Virus record (IMG/VR): IMGVR_UViG_3300044499_000082
Location: 1-53,288 of that record
Length of the DNA: 53,288 nucleotides
Direction: 5' to 3' (one strand)
Source of the DNA: a virus
Part shown: piece by piece, positions 21,595 through 30,600 of the stretch
Position numbering within the stretch: position 1 is the stretch's first letter
Layout: every line of letters starts with the position of its first letter
Notes under the pieces: model-generated
Seen by the model: the letters and a program-made list of their open reading frames with translations, nothing else
Databases searched by the model: none
Told to the model about the DNA's origin: nothing
Made by a program: the position numbers and the translations under genes

Positions 21595-22356
21595 TTAAGC
21601 CGCCGTCGGCTCGTATTCGACGAGCAGCATGAACGGCGGCGGGTTGGCGGTGACTCCGTTGACCACGTCGATGCGCAGATCCTCGCCGGCCGCGAACACA
21701 TTGGCGCTAAGCGCCCCGAGGTCGGATTCCGCGTGATTGGCGGGGAACGGCGTTGCCGTGTTGTACGTTTTCGTGACGATCGTGGTGGTTCCCCGGTAGC
21801 ATTTAACGGCGCAGGTGTTGGTATCGTCGATCCCGGCCGGCGTCCCCTGAGATAAAATCGAAATTTTATGAATCGTCAGCGCGTGCTGCGCCATGAAAAT
21901 CGAGCGCGCGTTGGCCGCGGTACCGTCGCCAATATCGGCGCCCGCCGCCAGATCCTCGACCTGGTATCCGAAGCTTTTCCGGTTGGCGATCGCCAGGATG
22001 ACATTGGTCCCATCGCAATAGAGGAGCGCCTTCTGCGGAAACAGGAGCGGGATGCCGCCGCCGGCGGGCGTCTTCACTGTGATCTGGAATCCCCCCGACG
22101 AGCCGTGCTCGAACATGAATAATTTCTTCCGGGCGGGAACGATCAGGTTGCGGGCGGCGCTCAATGTCCCGGACGATTGAAAATGAATATTCTGGTTATA
22201 CTGGTCATCCGTCAGCGTCACATCGGCGCCGGAAATCGATGTCACCAGGCGCGCTGTCAAGGCCGCGTCGAAGCGATCGAACGCATCGTTCGCCGTTACT
22301 TCTTTTTGCGCCTGGCTCGCGGAGATATACGGGACTTGAAGATTGGTTGTCGGCAT
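21595..22356 (-). CDS. tail fibre protein (DUF2793-like N-terminus)
   Basis: A 253-residue protein. The start NLQVPYISASQAQKEVTAND followed by AFDRFDAALTA matches the DUF2793-type motif of tail fibre and baseplate proteins. The rest alternates strands: FMFEHGSSGGFQITVKTPAG and YCDGTNVILAIANRKS, ending with a jelly-roll-like region. Its ATG is three bases after the stop of the first hub half, so it is the first gene of the inserted fibre cassette. Confidence 0.65.
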   Translation of the reverse strand: MPTTNLQVPYISASQAQKEVTANDAFDRFDAALTARLVTSISGADVTLTDDQYNQNIHFQSSGTLSAARNLIVPARKKLFMFEHGSSGGFQITVKTPAGGGIPLLFPQKALLYCDGTNVILAIANRKSFGYQVEDLAAGADIGDGTAANARSIFMAQHALTIHKISILSQGTPAGIDDTNTCAVKCYRGTTTIVTKTYNTATPFPANHAESDLGALSANVFAAGEDLRIDVVNGVTANPPPFMLLVEYEPTAA

Positions 22357-22359
22357 AGA

Positions 22360-24489
22360 TCAATCCACCTGTAAGGTGACCACGTCGGTGGGCTCCAGCT
22401 CGATATACTTTCGCGTGAGCGAGATCTCGCGCTGGTTGCGCGTGAGCCATGACTCGGTCAAGAGGACCACCGCTGTTTGCTTGGCCGCGTTGTCGGACAT
22501 CGAGATGGCCAGCGGCACTGTGAGGATGTTGCGCGACTGGGTAATCAGCCGCTCGTCGTATTGGTTCCCCTGCTCGTAGCTCTTGTCTCTTTGCAAGTAA
22601 TTGACTTCGAGCCGCGCCGGCAGCTCCCGCTCCTGCACCTGCGTCGTCGTGACGAATTGCGGGACATCGGACCCCACCTCGTGCGCTCCGAGCTCGCTTT
22701 TCGGAATCGTGAGAGCAGGGCTCCTGCCGCGCTTGCGAAATTTCAATTTGCCGTCCGACTCCACCGTGTCGAAAAAGAAGCGCATCTGGAGCTGCGCGAT
22801 CAAATCGCGCGGTGTCATGGGCCGCCCCCGGGCATAGCCGTCGACGATATCGAGCAGCTCCGCAACGTCGATCTGGCTGGTTTTGAGACCGACCATCTGG
22901 CAAATTTCGGAGACCACGATGGAGAGCGGGATCCCCGCCACCGCCAGGCCGCCGCCGTAGACATAGATGTCGATCTCGCCGCCGCCGATATTCCCGGTGA
23001 CTCCCCAGAAAAAGAGGCCGTTCTTATAAATCAACGTGTGATCGTTTGACAAAAACATCGGGGTCGCAGGCGCTTCGCCGATCTGCGTGATCGTGGAGAA
23101 ATTGTCCACCCGCCAGAATTTTGAGTTCTGCCCTGCGCCGGCCTGGGAGACAAAATATATTTCGTCGTCGGATACTACCGAGATGTTCATCACCGAATTG
23201 AGCCCGGTGTCCAGGCTGCCCACCAGGGCAAACGAAGCCTTGTCGAATTTTTTAATGAAATGGTTGCCGCCGGTAATGCTCAGCGCATAGAGGTATTGCG
23301 TGCCGATGCCGTCGAGATCGTCCGTCAACCAGGTCGTGAGCGCGCTGGTGGATTTGACGAACGTATTGGGGAACTGGAAATGCACCAGTTCGCCGAAGGG
23401 TGGCGCAAGCTCAAAGGGGTAATTGTTGATGATCATATAGACATCGTCATCCTCGACCACGATCCGGTCGGCGATCATGGACGCGAACGCCGGCGGGCGA
23501 GCGAGATGGTAGACGAGGCCGTTCAGGTAATCGAATAGGGTCACGCTCGGATTATCCGCCCGCGTGGTGAAATACATCGGACGGTCCGCATGACCGCCGA
23601 CGGGAGCGAAACCAGTCTGTGTCGGGTCTGGATCTAAGAGTTTTTCCTCGCGTATGATGCCGGCGAAAGTAAAACGCGCCGCCCAGAAGGCGTCGTCCTC
23701 ATAGGCGTCGAACGGCTGGCCGGCGTCACGGTTAAGACACACAATCTCGCCGTTATCGTCGACGTGGCTCCATGATGCTCTGAGATTTCCCGCAAGAATG
23801 GGTGGAAACGTCCCCAACAGCGCGAATTGGCTTTGGCCGTTGCGGAATACTTCGAATTGAAAATTGGGAATGCGATTGCCGAAGTCGGTCAACTTAAAAT
23901 TATCGGTGACCGCGGTCACGACGCCACGGTAGGCGGGAACTTCGCCAACGCCGTGCAGCGCCTCCATCACCGGGTTGGGGAGTTGGTTCTCGGCGCCCAA
24001 GTAAAAAACAAATCTCCCCCCTTTTACTTTGGACTCGCTTGCGAAAAGTTCCTCGAGGGTGGCATCCGCCGAAACGTCGCGGATCAATTTCGTGTCGGCC
24101 CAGATCCGCCGGATGCCATCGGCGGGCGCGCGGCAGATTAGAAACTGCGCGTCCACCGTGTAAAAATAAGTCACCTGCGTCCCCGACGATCCGCCCATGC
24201 CTTTGCCCCCCTCCACCTCCTGTTCGACGCGGTGCTCTTTTATATCCTGGGAATCCACCAGATGGCCGGCGATTCGCATCGTGCCCCAATTATCCGCGAT
24301 CGGTTCCCCGAAAGCCGAGGTCACCACTTTAAGATCGTTCAACCGCGGGCCTTCGATAACGGGTCCCGGCGTCGGAAAGAGCATCCCGCCGATGAACGAG
24401 CCGATGGTCCAGCCGATCGACGCCCCGACGGGTCCCCCGAACCACCCGCCGATCGCGGCGCCGACGATCCCTATCGCCAACCGCGCCAT
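22360..24489 (-). CDS. tail hub protein, N-terminal half (Phage-tail_3)
   Basis: A 709-residue protein from ATG 24489; the preceding stop shares one base with it. Residues 1-35 are a hydrophobic Gly-rich segment (AIGIVGAAIGGWFGGPVGAS). MRIAGHLVDSQDIKEHR, ALHGVGEVPAYRGVV and FGNRIPNFQFEVFRNG are typical of siphovirus hub and tip-attachment proteins, and the last 150 residues (PARLEVNYLQRDKSYEQGNQ to IELEPTDVVTLQVD) match PF13550. In relatives the chain continues with the sequence found at 18130-19323. Here it stops at QVD and a fibre gene starts three bases later. Confidence 0.75.
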   Translation of the reverse strand: MARLAIGIVGAAIGGWFGGPVGASIGWTIGSFIGGMLFPTPGPVIEGPRLNDLKVVTSAFGEPIADNWGTMRIAGHLVDSQDIKEHRVEQEVEGGKGMGGSSGTQVTYFYTVDAQFLICRAPADGIRRIWADTKLIRDVSADATLEELFASESKVKGGRFVFYLGAENQLPNPVMEALHGVGEVPAYRGVVTAVTDNFKLTDFGNRIPNFQFEVFRNGQSQFALLGTFPPILAGNLRASWSHVDDNGEIVCLNRDAGQPFDAYEDDAFWAARFTFAGIIREEKLLDPDPTQTGFAPVGGHADRPMYFTTRADNPSVTLFDYLNGLVYHLARPPAFASMIADRIVVEDDDVYMIINNYPFELAPPFGELVHFQFPNTFVKSTSALTTWLTDDLDGIGTQYLYALSITGGNHFIKKFDKASFALVGSLDTGLNSVMNISVVSDDEIYFVSQAGAGQNSKFWRVDNFSTITQIGEAPATPMFLSNDHTLIYKNGLFFWGVTGNIGGGEIDIYVYGGGLAVAGIPLSIVVSEICQMVGLKTSQIDVAELLDIVDGYARGRPMTPRDLIAQLQMRFFFDTVESDGKLKFRKRGRSPALTIPKSELGAHEVGSDVPQFVTTTQVQERELPARLEVNYLQRDKSYEQGNQYDERLITQSRNILTVPLAISMSDNAAKQTAVVLLTESWLTRNQREISLTRKYIELEPTDVVTLQVD

Positions 24490-24914
24490 CAGTCTACGAG
24501 CCCCCGGAAGCGGTGATAGCTCAGAAAAAAACGGCGCTGTTCGGGCAACAGCGCGTGCTCGACGCATTTTCCCCGGCGCATATCGGCGTGGATGATCGTG
24601 CCGGCGGGAGTAAAAAAACCGAAGTGCCGCGGCGCGCCGCCGATCAGAAAATCCCGGCTGTAAAAAAAATCCCCCGGTTTTACGTCCTCAGCAGCGACTC
24701 GATCGAAATACTCCTCGAGCACCGGCTTGAGCCACTGGGGCATGGGAAAGCGGCCGTAATTCGTTTGCTGCGGCACGTTAAAGCCGAGCGCGCGGCCAAC
24801 CTCCACGATCAGGCCGGCGCAATCCACGCGGAGACCCTTAGCCCGTCCCTGATGGCAAAAGGGTGTGCCCACCCAACTGCGGGCCTCGGCGACTATGTCA
24901 GCGCGCGTTGCCAT
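24489..24914 (-). CDS. NlpC/P60 family tail peptidase
   Basis: A 141-residue protein from ATG 24914. IVAEARSWVGTPFCHQGRAK and GLRVDCAGLIVEVGRALGF carry the NlpC/P60 catalytic Cys32, and GGAPRHFGFFTPAGTIIHAD the catalytic His. In GTA-type tails this is the gp14 peptidase that cleaves peptidoglycan cross-peptides during DNA entry. Gene order (DUF2460, DUF2163, NlpC, hub) is conserved in that tail type. Confidence 0.85.
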   Translation of the reverse strand: MATRADIVAEARSWVGTPFCHQGRAKGLRVDCAGLIVEVGRALGFNVPQQTNYGRFPMPQWLKPVLEEYFDRVAAEDVKPGDFFYSRDFLIGGAPRHFGFFTPAGTIIHADMRRGKCVEHALLPEQRRFFLSYHRFRGLVD

Positions 24915-25210
24915 GGAAGATCCTTTTCGCGCATCATAAATTGTGCCACGGTCGTGAATTCTTTTTTCTCTTCGAAGCGATAGCACTCCCGGCCGGCCAG
25001 GTAGTGGCCATTTTGCCAGTGGAGTTCGACCGTCCCCAACAATCCAAACTTTTCTCCGACCAGCGGCCGGTACTCCCAATCCCAGCGCTCTTTATAGTAA
25101 TGCGATCCCATGTGCCCGCGCGGTTTCTGGCAGCGGCACAAACTGGAGAGCGGGAAATCGCGCGCCGCCACTTCCACGAATCGATCGCAACTCTCATCCG
25201 GTGGGGGCAT
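24893..25210 (-). CDS. small tail-region protein
   Basis: A 105-residue protein overlapping DUF2163 by 17 bases and the NlpC gene by 22. MPPPDESCDRFVEVAARDFP, SSLCRCQKPRGHMGSHYY and WEYRPLVGEKFGLLGTVELH give it two cysteines and a beta-rich middle. The tight overlaps on both sides and sensible composition favour this frame over the alternative 24934-25248. Function unknown. Probably a minor tail-tip or assembly factor. Confidence 0.55.
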   Translation of the reverse strand: MPPPDESCDRFVEVAARDFPLSSLCRCQKPRGHMGSHYYKERWDWEYRPLVGEKFGLLGTVELHWQNGHYLAGRECYRFEEKKEFTTVAQFMMREKDLPWQRALT

Positions 25211-26738
25211 CGGGATATAAAAGCGCCTTGTCGAATCCCGGCAGCCACGGCTCGCCGCGGAAATTATAAATATTTTTGAATTTCTTGCACGTCTCCAATC
25301 GCTTGTCGCAGCCGGCCTCGATCTCGTAAGTGTCGCCCGGCTGGATGATCTCCGGCATCTTGTCCCTGAGCTCGAACCGCGCCGGCTTCCAGGAAATCAC
25401 CCCGTTCGCTGCGGCGCTTGGGATCGCCTCGAGCACGACGATTTCCGTGTGGTTGGAGCCGGCGTTGTACACGTCGGTGTTGACGGTATAAAAACCGTCG
25501 TTGCCGGTAGAACCCTTCACTTCGAACACGTCCCCGGGGGAGAAAAACGCCGTGCCGTCGCCGATGAACTCGAAGCGCTTGGCGCCCTGGTTTACCGCCA
25601 CGATCGCGCGATCGGTGAGCGCATATTTTTTCACCTCGGTCTCCACCCCTTTGTTGTCGCCGGTGAGCCAGGTCAAAAGGCCGAAGGTGAATCGGCCAGT
25701 CGATTCCGCGGGCGTATGATCTTCGAAATTGCGGTTGTCGATCGGTAGGGATACGACTCCGGTCTTGGTCGTCGCGTCGACCGTGGTCCACTGCGCGGCG
25801 CCGTCAACGGTCACGGCGCCGATCGCCGTGTTCCAGACCGGCTCGGTCGCGCCCGACGTGCCCGCGACTGTGCATTGAAAATGCCGGCCATTGTAAGTCG
25901 CCGGCTTCACCACGGACCCCAGCGCTGCGTCGTTGGGATCGACGACCGTATACGCCGCCGACGCCTGCCAGAGCGGCGGATTGAGCCTGACCTTGCAGCC
26001 AAAGCGTTCATTGAGGAAATCCGTCACTTTATTGCCGAACTCCGCGCGGCAGGTGACCGAAATCAACGGTCCGAAGGTCACATGCATTTTATTCGCGAGT
26101 CCAAGACCCTCGGCGAAAAAAACCAGGTCCTGGCTGCGGATCTCGCCGATCTCGCCGGTGCGAAGGACGAGCGATCCCATGGCGGGATTGGCGTAATTGA
26201 CCTCGAAGATCTCGTAACTCGCGCCGGAGAAAAGCCCGCGCTCGATGTCGACATGTTTGATGCGATCGCTGTCGATAAACGCCTGCACGTCGATATTGTC
26301 GAGCGACAGGTTGAGCCGGCTGGCCACCGCCGAGCGTTCGAAGCCGGCGGCCGGCTCGTAGGTGATATTCCCGATCACGATCTCGTCTTGATGGTCCGTA
26401 AACGCGAAAACTTCGTGCGCCCGGCCGTACCACGTCCCCGCCAGGAAGGCGGTGAACGCGCTCGTGTCCTGATCGATGGAAAAGGTTGTCGAGGTCAAAA
26501 AAGTCACGGCGTAAAAATTGTCATTGACCTGCGACATGCCCTCGACGCCGGCGAGCTGGACGATGTCGCCCGTCACCAGGCCGTGCTGCCAAAGCGTGGT
26601 GACGACCCCAGGATTGGCTTTCGTGATGTTGGTGATCCGCGGCTGGAAGCGGCGCAGCACCACGCGCACGCAGGTTGCGATCCTCGTGAACGGCCCGGCA
26701 TAATGATCTTTCAGCGCGGTAGGAATAGAACGAGTCAT
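25194..26738 (-). CDS. DUF2163 / BR0599 tail-tip protein (GTA gp13-like)
   Basis: A 514-residue protein from ATG 26738 (an in-frame extension upstream covers the DUF2460 gene and is spurious). The N-terminal part (MTRSIPTALKDHYAGPFTRI, FTDHQDEIVIGNITYEPAAG) is DUF2163. The C-terminus (YEIEAGCDKRLETCKKFKNI, YNFRGEPWLPG) is the BR0599 signature with the conserved cysteine pair. A central insertion (residues about 40-90 and 270-330) makes it longer than the usual about 300 residues. It caps the distal tail in GTA-like particles. Confidence 0.85.
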   Translation of the reverse strand: MTRSIPTALKDHYAGPFTRIATCVRVVLRRFQPRITNITKANPGVVTTLWQHGLVTGDIVQLAGVEGMSQVNDNFYAVTFLTSTTFSIDQDTSAFTAFLAGTWYGRAHEVFAFTDHQDEIVIGNITYEPAAGFERSAVASRLNLSLDNIDVQAFIDSDRIKHVDIERGLFSGASYEIFEVNYANPAMGSLVLRTGEIGEIRSQDLVFFAEGLGLANKMHVTFGPLISVTCRAEFGNKVTDFLNERFGCKVRLNPPLWQASAAYTVVDPNDAALGSVVKPATYNGRHFQCTVAGTSGATEPVWNTAIGAVTVDGAAQWTTVDATTKTGVVSLPIDNRNFEDHTPAESTGRFTFGLLTWLTGDNKGVETEVKKYALTDRAIVAVNQGAKRFEFIGDGTAFFSPGDVFEVKGSTGNDGFYTVNTDVYNAGSNHTEIVVLEAIPSAAANGVISWKPARFELRDKMPEIIQPGDTYEIEAGCDKRLETCKKFKNIYNFRGEPWLPGFDKALLYPDAPTG

Positions 26739-27361
26739 TGGAGCAGCACCTCGCGCACCCGCACGTCGACCGTGCCGACTTTCCATGCAGCAAAAGATCC
26801 GTTCCACTTGTCGATGGCGAACCTGACGGGGAAAAAATATTCGTATCCGGCTTTGACCGTCTGACCGCCGGAGAGCGCCGGCGTGCGCGTGATGACCCCG
26901 CTCGTGCTGTTCATCACCCAGCCGGTTGTCTCCTCCACGTTGTTGACCGAAACGCGGAGCGTCCCGGCTTTGGGCTTCTTGATCGTGCGCGTGTAGATCG
27001 CGCTGCCGATCTGATATTTTTTGATCAACTGGAAGGCGCTCTGGCCAGCGCTCGCCACCGCGATCACCTGGTCCAGGGGTGTGACGGCAGCCTCCGGAAC
27101 GCCGCTCTTGTAATCGAGCCAAAATTTGAACAAAAATTGATGCCCCTGTCCGGCCACCGCGAGGAATAGTTGGTAAAGATCGTAAATTTTTCCAATCTTG
27201 CGCGCCCCGTAGCCGACGTCCCATTCGTAGATCGGGTTGGGCCGGTCGATGTTGCTGATCTCGAATCCGGATTTCGTGGACACGATCGTAGTCAGAAATT
27301 CCGGGCCGCCTGGGGAATTGAAAGAGATATCGGTCGGAAAAATCACATCCTCGAAGAGCAT
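26735..27361 (-). CDS. DUF2460 distal tail protein (GTA gp12-like)
   Basis: A 208-residue protein with the DUF2460 pattern: FPTDISFNSPGGPEFLTTIV at the start, RPNPIYEWDVGYGARKIGKI, FLFKFWLDYKSGVPEAAVTP and the late VKAGYEYFFPVRFAID. This protein is the distal-tail ring between tube and tip. Length equals the family norm. It overlaps the tape-measure start by one base and the DUF2163 start by four. Confidence 0.9.
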   Translation of the reverse strand: MLFEDVIFPTDISFNSPGGPEFLTTIVSTKSGFEISNIDRPNPIYEWDVGYGARKIGKIYDLYQLFLAVAGQGHQFLFKFWLDYKSGVPEAAVTPLDQVIAVASAGQSAFQLIKKYQIGSAIYTRTIKKPKAGTLRVSVNNVEETTGWVMNSTSGVITRTPALSGGQTVKAGYEYFFPVRFAIDKWNGSFAAWKVGTVDVRVREVLLQ

Positions 27362-29841
27362 CAGTATCCTCGACTGAGCGCCCGCTGCGTGGCGGTGGCG
27401 AGCGTGGCGACGATATGCCCCTGGGATCGCCGAAAGGAGCCGGGGTCGTTGGCTTGGATGATGACGCTCCCGGGACCGAAGACAACGCCGCGCCCGCCCA
27501 TCCTTTGATCGTTCGGCACAACGCGCCCGGCCATGTCGGGAACGAATAATTCGGGACCCGCTTCGCCGACGATTGCCGGCTCGGCCGCCATCAGGTGCCC
27601 GCCGTGCTGGTACCCCATGCCTTCCACCAAGTCGCCGATTCCCGATTCCCCGCTACTTGAGTCGAAAATGTCGAAAAGTCCGCTGAGGCCTCCTGCCGAT
27701 CCGCCGCCGGCCGCGGCTGCCTGAATCGCCGCAATCGCGGCGGCCTCTACAGCCTGGATGCCGGCGATCGCCGTGGCGCTCTCGGTTTCCAGTCCGGCCA
27801 TGCTGGTTGCGGAAATAGTTTCAATGGCGCCCGTGGCCGCCGCTGAAGCGGTCTCTATGGCAGCCGTGGCGGTGGCGCCGGCCGTTTCGATCGTCGCAAC
27901 ACCGGTGGTCGACAGCGCTTGGATCGCGGCGGGCGTGAGATCGGCGACTTTCCCCAGTCCGACCTGCGCCGCGGCATCGCTTACATCGAGGTCAACCCCA
28001 GGAAGTTTGGGCGCCTCTTTTTTGGTCTTTCCAAGCAGTATATCCAGTAGCCCCCCGCCTTCACCGCCGACTCCGAATATTTGGTCCTTGATCGCCTTGG
28101 TAAGGATATCGGCGAAAACCTTATTGAGAGTTTTACGGATATTCTCGGCGAAGTCTTCAAGCGATGTGAATCCCTTGTCGAGAAACTCCCCCAGCGCATC
28201 CGCGACGCTATCGAACACGCGCTCGAATACATGCTGCATCAACTGGCTCGTGTCTTCGGCGGATTTTTTCATTTTCTCGCCGGCGGATTCCCAGGCGAGC
28301 GCCGTGAGCTCGGCCGCCCGGGCGTTGACCTGCTCGACGTCCTGATTGGCAGCAATCATCGTAGAGCGCCAGGCCTCGATCACCTTCAGCCGATCAGCCA
28401 GCTCGATCTTGATGGCGGCAACGCGCTTGTCCGCCTCGTTCATGACATCGAGAGTCATCTGCCGTTCGAGTTGGAGCATCGTCTGCGCCGCCGTTTCAGC
28501 CCCTTTAATCTGATCGACCCGGACCTGATCGAGCTCGCTTCGAGTTGGCGGCCGCGCTTCGGCGAGATCGTCGATCAGCGGGCGGGTGCGCTCGATTTCC
28601 TGTTGCATGTTGCGCAGATGAACTGCCGCACTGTCGATCCTTTCGTTCCACTGCCTCTGTTTTTCCGCCGCGGCCTCGATCGCGGGGGTGAGACTTTTAA
28701 GCCCGGTATCCTGGAGCTGGTACTGGAGCGCCAATTCACGCCCCGCCCTGGCGCCCTGGGTCATGGTGACGAATTGCACCTCCAGGGCGCGCGATTGTTT
28801 CTCCAGCGCGTCGACGACGTTGGCCTGGGCGAGCGCCAGTTGGCGTTCTGCTAAAACAGCAATCTCTTTCTTGATGGCGTCGGTCAGCCCAACCTCGGAG
28901 GCTTTCACGCGCAGCAAGGCGGCGCTTTGCGCGATGGCGGCTTCGGTCCCGGAAACCAGGGCGATCCGCTGGATGCCAAGTTGATCGTTTTGCTCTCTCA
29001 GGCCCTTGGCAAATTCCAGCTGCGCGCCGCTGATCTGCGCCGCGGTCAGCTCCCGAACGGCGCTCGCAGCGGTTTGGATTTGCTGGCTGGAAGCACCAAG
29101 GTCGCCGAATTTCTTAATCAGATCCTCTGTGGCCTGGCGTCCCTCGATAAGAAATTTGGCAACCTGGTTGTCGCCGGCGCCGAGAATCTCGGTTTGCCGT
29201 TTGAACTGATCGGTAACGTCTTTCACCCGGTCCGCGCGGATCGCAGTGAGCCTTTCCTGGTAGACCTCCAGTTGCTCGTTGGTCTTTGAATTCAAGATGG
29301 ACTGCCCGCTCAACAGATCGCCGATCGCCATTGCGCCGCGCATGAAAATCCCGGCCCCAGCCCGATCGGAGAGCGTCTGCTGGAGCCGCTCCACCTCGGT
29401 TCGGAAAAACTCCAGATCGTTGCTGCGGACCGCTCGGTTGAAAGCCTCTTTCTCCGCTTTGACATTGCGGATCGCGGAGGCCATGGCCACGATCCCGATG
29501 GTCGCTGCGGCCATAGCCAAGGTGAATTTAGAAATCCCTGCGGAAAGGCCGAGCATGACGTTACCCGCCAGATTCCCGATCGGTCCTATCGCCCCGAGCT
29601 CGCCAACCAATAGCCCGATCGCGGAAGCGGCGGGTCTGACCGAACCGCTGAGTTTCTTACTTGCATTACCGACTCCCTCAAGGGACTTGCTGGTCTTGTC
29701 GCCCGCTTGACCGACGGCGCCGGCCGTGCGGTTGGCCGCACTCTCAACCTGCTGCAGGCTGGAGATACCCTGCGCCGCGCCACTATCCATGTCCGCGGCA
29801 TCTATTCCTAGTCTAACAACAGCGTCGCCAATCAGAGCCAT
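27361..29841 (-). CDS. tail tape measure protein
   Basis: An 826-residue protein. After an N-terminal helical part there is a hydrophobic region at about 70-125 (IGNLAGNVMLGLSAGISKFT), long charged coiled coil from about 130 to 560, and an unusual run of about 70 residues of ATxxIET/SA-type repeats (GVATIETAGATATAAIETAS). The end, GYQHGGHLMAAEPAIVGEAG followed by PELFVPDMAG, is the standard tape-measure C-terminus. Size predicts a moderately long tail. It follows the frameshifted chaperone pair, the canonical order. Confidence 0.9.
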   Translation of the reverse strand: MALIGDAVVRLGIDAADMDSGAAQGISSLQQVESAANRTAGAVGQAGDKTSKSLEGVGNASKKLSGSVRPAASAIGLLVGELGAIGPIGNLAGNVMLGLSAGISKFTLAMAAATIGIVAMASAIRNVKAEKEAFNRAVRSNDLEFFRTEVERLQQTLSDRAGAGIFMRGAMAIGDLLSGQSILNSKTNEQLEVYQERLTAIRADRVKDVTDQFKRQTEILGAGDNQVAKFLIEGRQATEDLIKKFGDLGASSQQIQTAASAVRELTAAQISGAQLEFAKGLREQNDQLGIQRIALVSGTEAAIAQSAALLRVKASEVGLTDAIKKEIAVLAERQLALAQANVVDALEKQSRALEVQFVTMTQGARAGRELALQYQLQDTGLKSLTPAIEAAAEKQRQWNERIDSAAVHLRNMQQEIERTRPLIDDLAEARPPTRSELDQVRVDQIKGAETAAQTMLQLERQMTLDVMNEADKRVAAIKIELADRLKVIEAWRSTMIAANQDVEQVNARAAELTALAWESAGEKMKKSAEDTSQLMQHVFERVFDSVADALGEFLDKGFTSLEDFAENIRKTLNKVFADILTKAIKDQIFGVGGEGGGLLDILLGKTKKEAPKLPGVDLDVSDAAAQVGLGKVADLTPAAIQALSTTGVATIETAGATATAAIETASAAATGAIETISATSMAGLETESATAIAGIQAVEAAAIAAIQAAAAGGGSAGGLSGLFDIFDSSSGESGIGDLVEGMGYQHGGHLMAAEPAIVGEAGPELFVPDMAGRVVPNDQRMGGRGVVFGPGSVIIQANDPGSFRRSQGHIVATLATATQRALSRGY

Positions 29842-29842
29842 G

Positions 29843-30184
29843 TCACTGCACCTTCCTAAAAACGCCAGGCATCATGTGCGTCAGAGCCAGAAACTTTGCC
29901 GCCACACCCGATCGGTCCTCTCCGTCCTGGATTTGCTGGAACTGGGGGAGCCAATCCGCCGCGTCGGTCTGCTTGCGATAAACATAATGGGCGAGCAGCC
30001 GCGTCTGGATGGCAACCGTCTTGTTGGAATAATCCGAGCCCCACGGTTCCAGTCTGAAATAAGTTTCCCACTCGGTCAGCATGCGAGCGGGAATCTGGCG
30101 CAGGAACTCGTCGACGTCGGGAAAGCCCAACTGGAGAGCTAGGCGGAAATAGAACCGCCGACGCGCTCCGGCTGGGCCTGCAAG
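29843..30184 (-). CDS. tail assembly chaperone, -1 frameshift extension (T part)
   Basis: This frame is open from the slippery site at 30184-30190 and has no good start of its own apart from a TTG at 30130. Read after a -1 shift it gives RRFYFRLALQLGFPDVDEFL, RQIPARMLTEWETYFRLEPW and continues to the stop at 29843. The FRLAL...EW..Y..LEPW pattern is that of lambda-T-like or gpGT extensions. The fused product would be 242 residues (129 from the upstream frame plus 113). It feeds the tape measure protein during tail assembly. Confidence 0.8.
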   Translation of the reverse strand, partial: LAGPAGARRRFYFRLALQLGFPDVDEFLRQIPARMLTEWETYFRLEPWGSDYSNKTVAIQTRLLAHYVYRKQTDAADWLPQFQQIQDGEDRSGVAAKFLALTHMMPGVFRKVQ

Positions 30185-30570
30185 TTTTTTTCGAGACGCG
30201 CTCGTTCTTCCTTGGTCATCCCGGAGAGCCGCAGCGTCACCGTGAATATCCGATCCAACGCCGCCGCGCTCCTCTGCCCGAGGGTCTCGGCATCGTCGTC
30301 CGAAAAAAGCCTGAGCCCGCTGTCATCGACGATCGCTTTGGCGGCAACCTTGCCCCGCACGTTTTCGAAACGGTTGACCGGAATCCCCTCTTCGCCGTCG
30401 ACCGTCTTGCGGGTAATCCACGACTCCACCTCATCGCGCTCCGCCCCGGTGAGCTCGCGCACGTTGACAGCCCCGTCCCACTCCGGAATTTCCACGCGCT
30501 CAGTTCTGAGGATTTTCTTGCCGATAATTTCGTCGCGCGTCAGCATCGCGCTTTTGCCATTGAGGGTCAT
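30139..30570 (-). CDS. tail assembly chaperone (G part)
   Basis: A 143-residue protein starting MTLNGKSAMLTRDEIIGKKI, with REKVEIPEW-like WDGAVNVRELTGAERDEVES and LFSDDDAETLGQRSAAALDR, the pattern of gpG-type chaperones of siphoviruses. At codons 127-129 the RNA reads GAA AAA AAC, placing A AAA AAC in the exact slippery register. A fraction of ribosomes would shift into the T frame. The unshifted product ends 14 residues later. Confidence 0.85.
   Translation of the reverse strand: MTLNGKSAMLTRDEIIGKKILRTERVEIPEWDGAVNVRELTGAERDEVESWITRKTVDGEEGIPVNRFENVRGKVAAKAIVDDSGLRLFSDDDAETLGQRSAAALDRIFTVTLRLSGMTKEERARLEKNLQAQPERVGGSISA
30184..30190 (-). other. -1 ribosomal frameshift heptamer A AAA AAC
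   Basis: On the minus strand the seven bases AAAAAAC are read in the zero frame as the last A of GAA, AAA, AAC. This is the X XXY YYZ form used by tail chaperone genes. The frame entered after a -1 shift encodes a recognisable T extension. Confidence 0.85.
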
Positions 30571-30600
30571 GAATAAACCTCCAGCCGATTGTTTACGTCC

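Noticed and set aside
24934-25248. 104-residue minus-strand frame in the tail-tip region
   Set aside because: It overlaps 24893-25210 in another frame, is Arg/Ser/Ala-rich and lacks family-like segments; the other frame fits its neighbours better.
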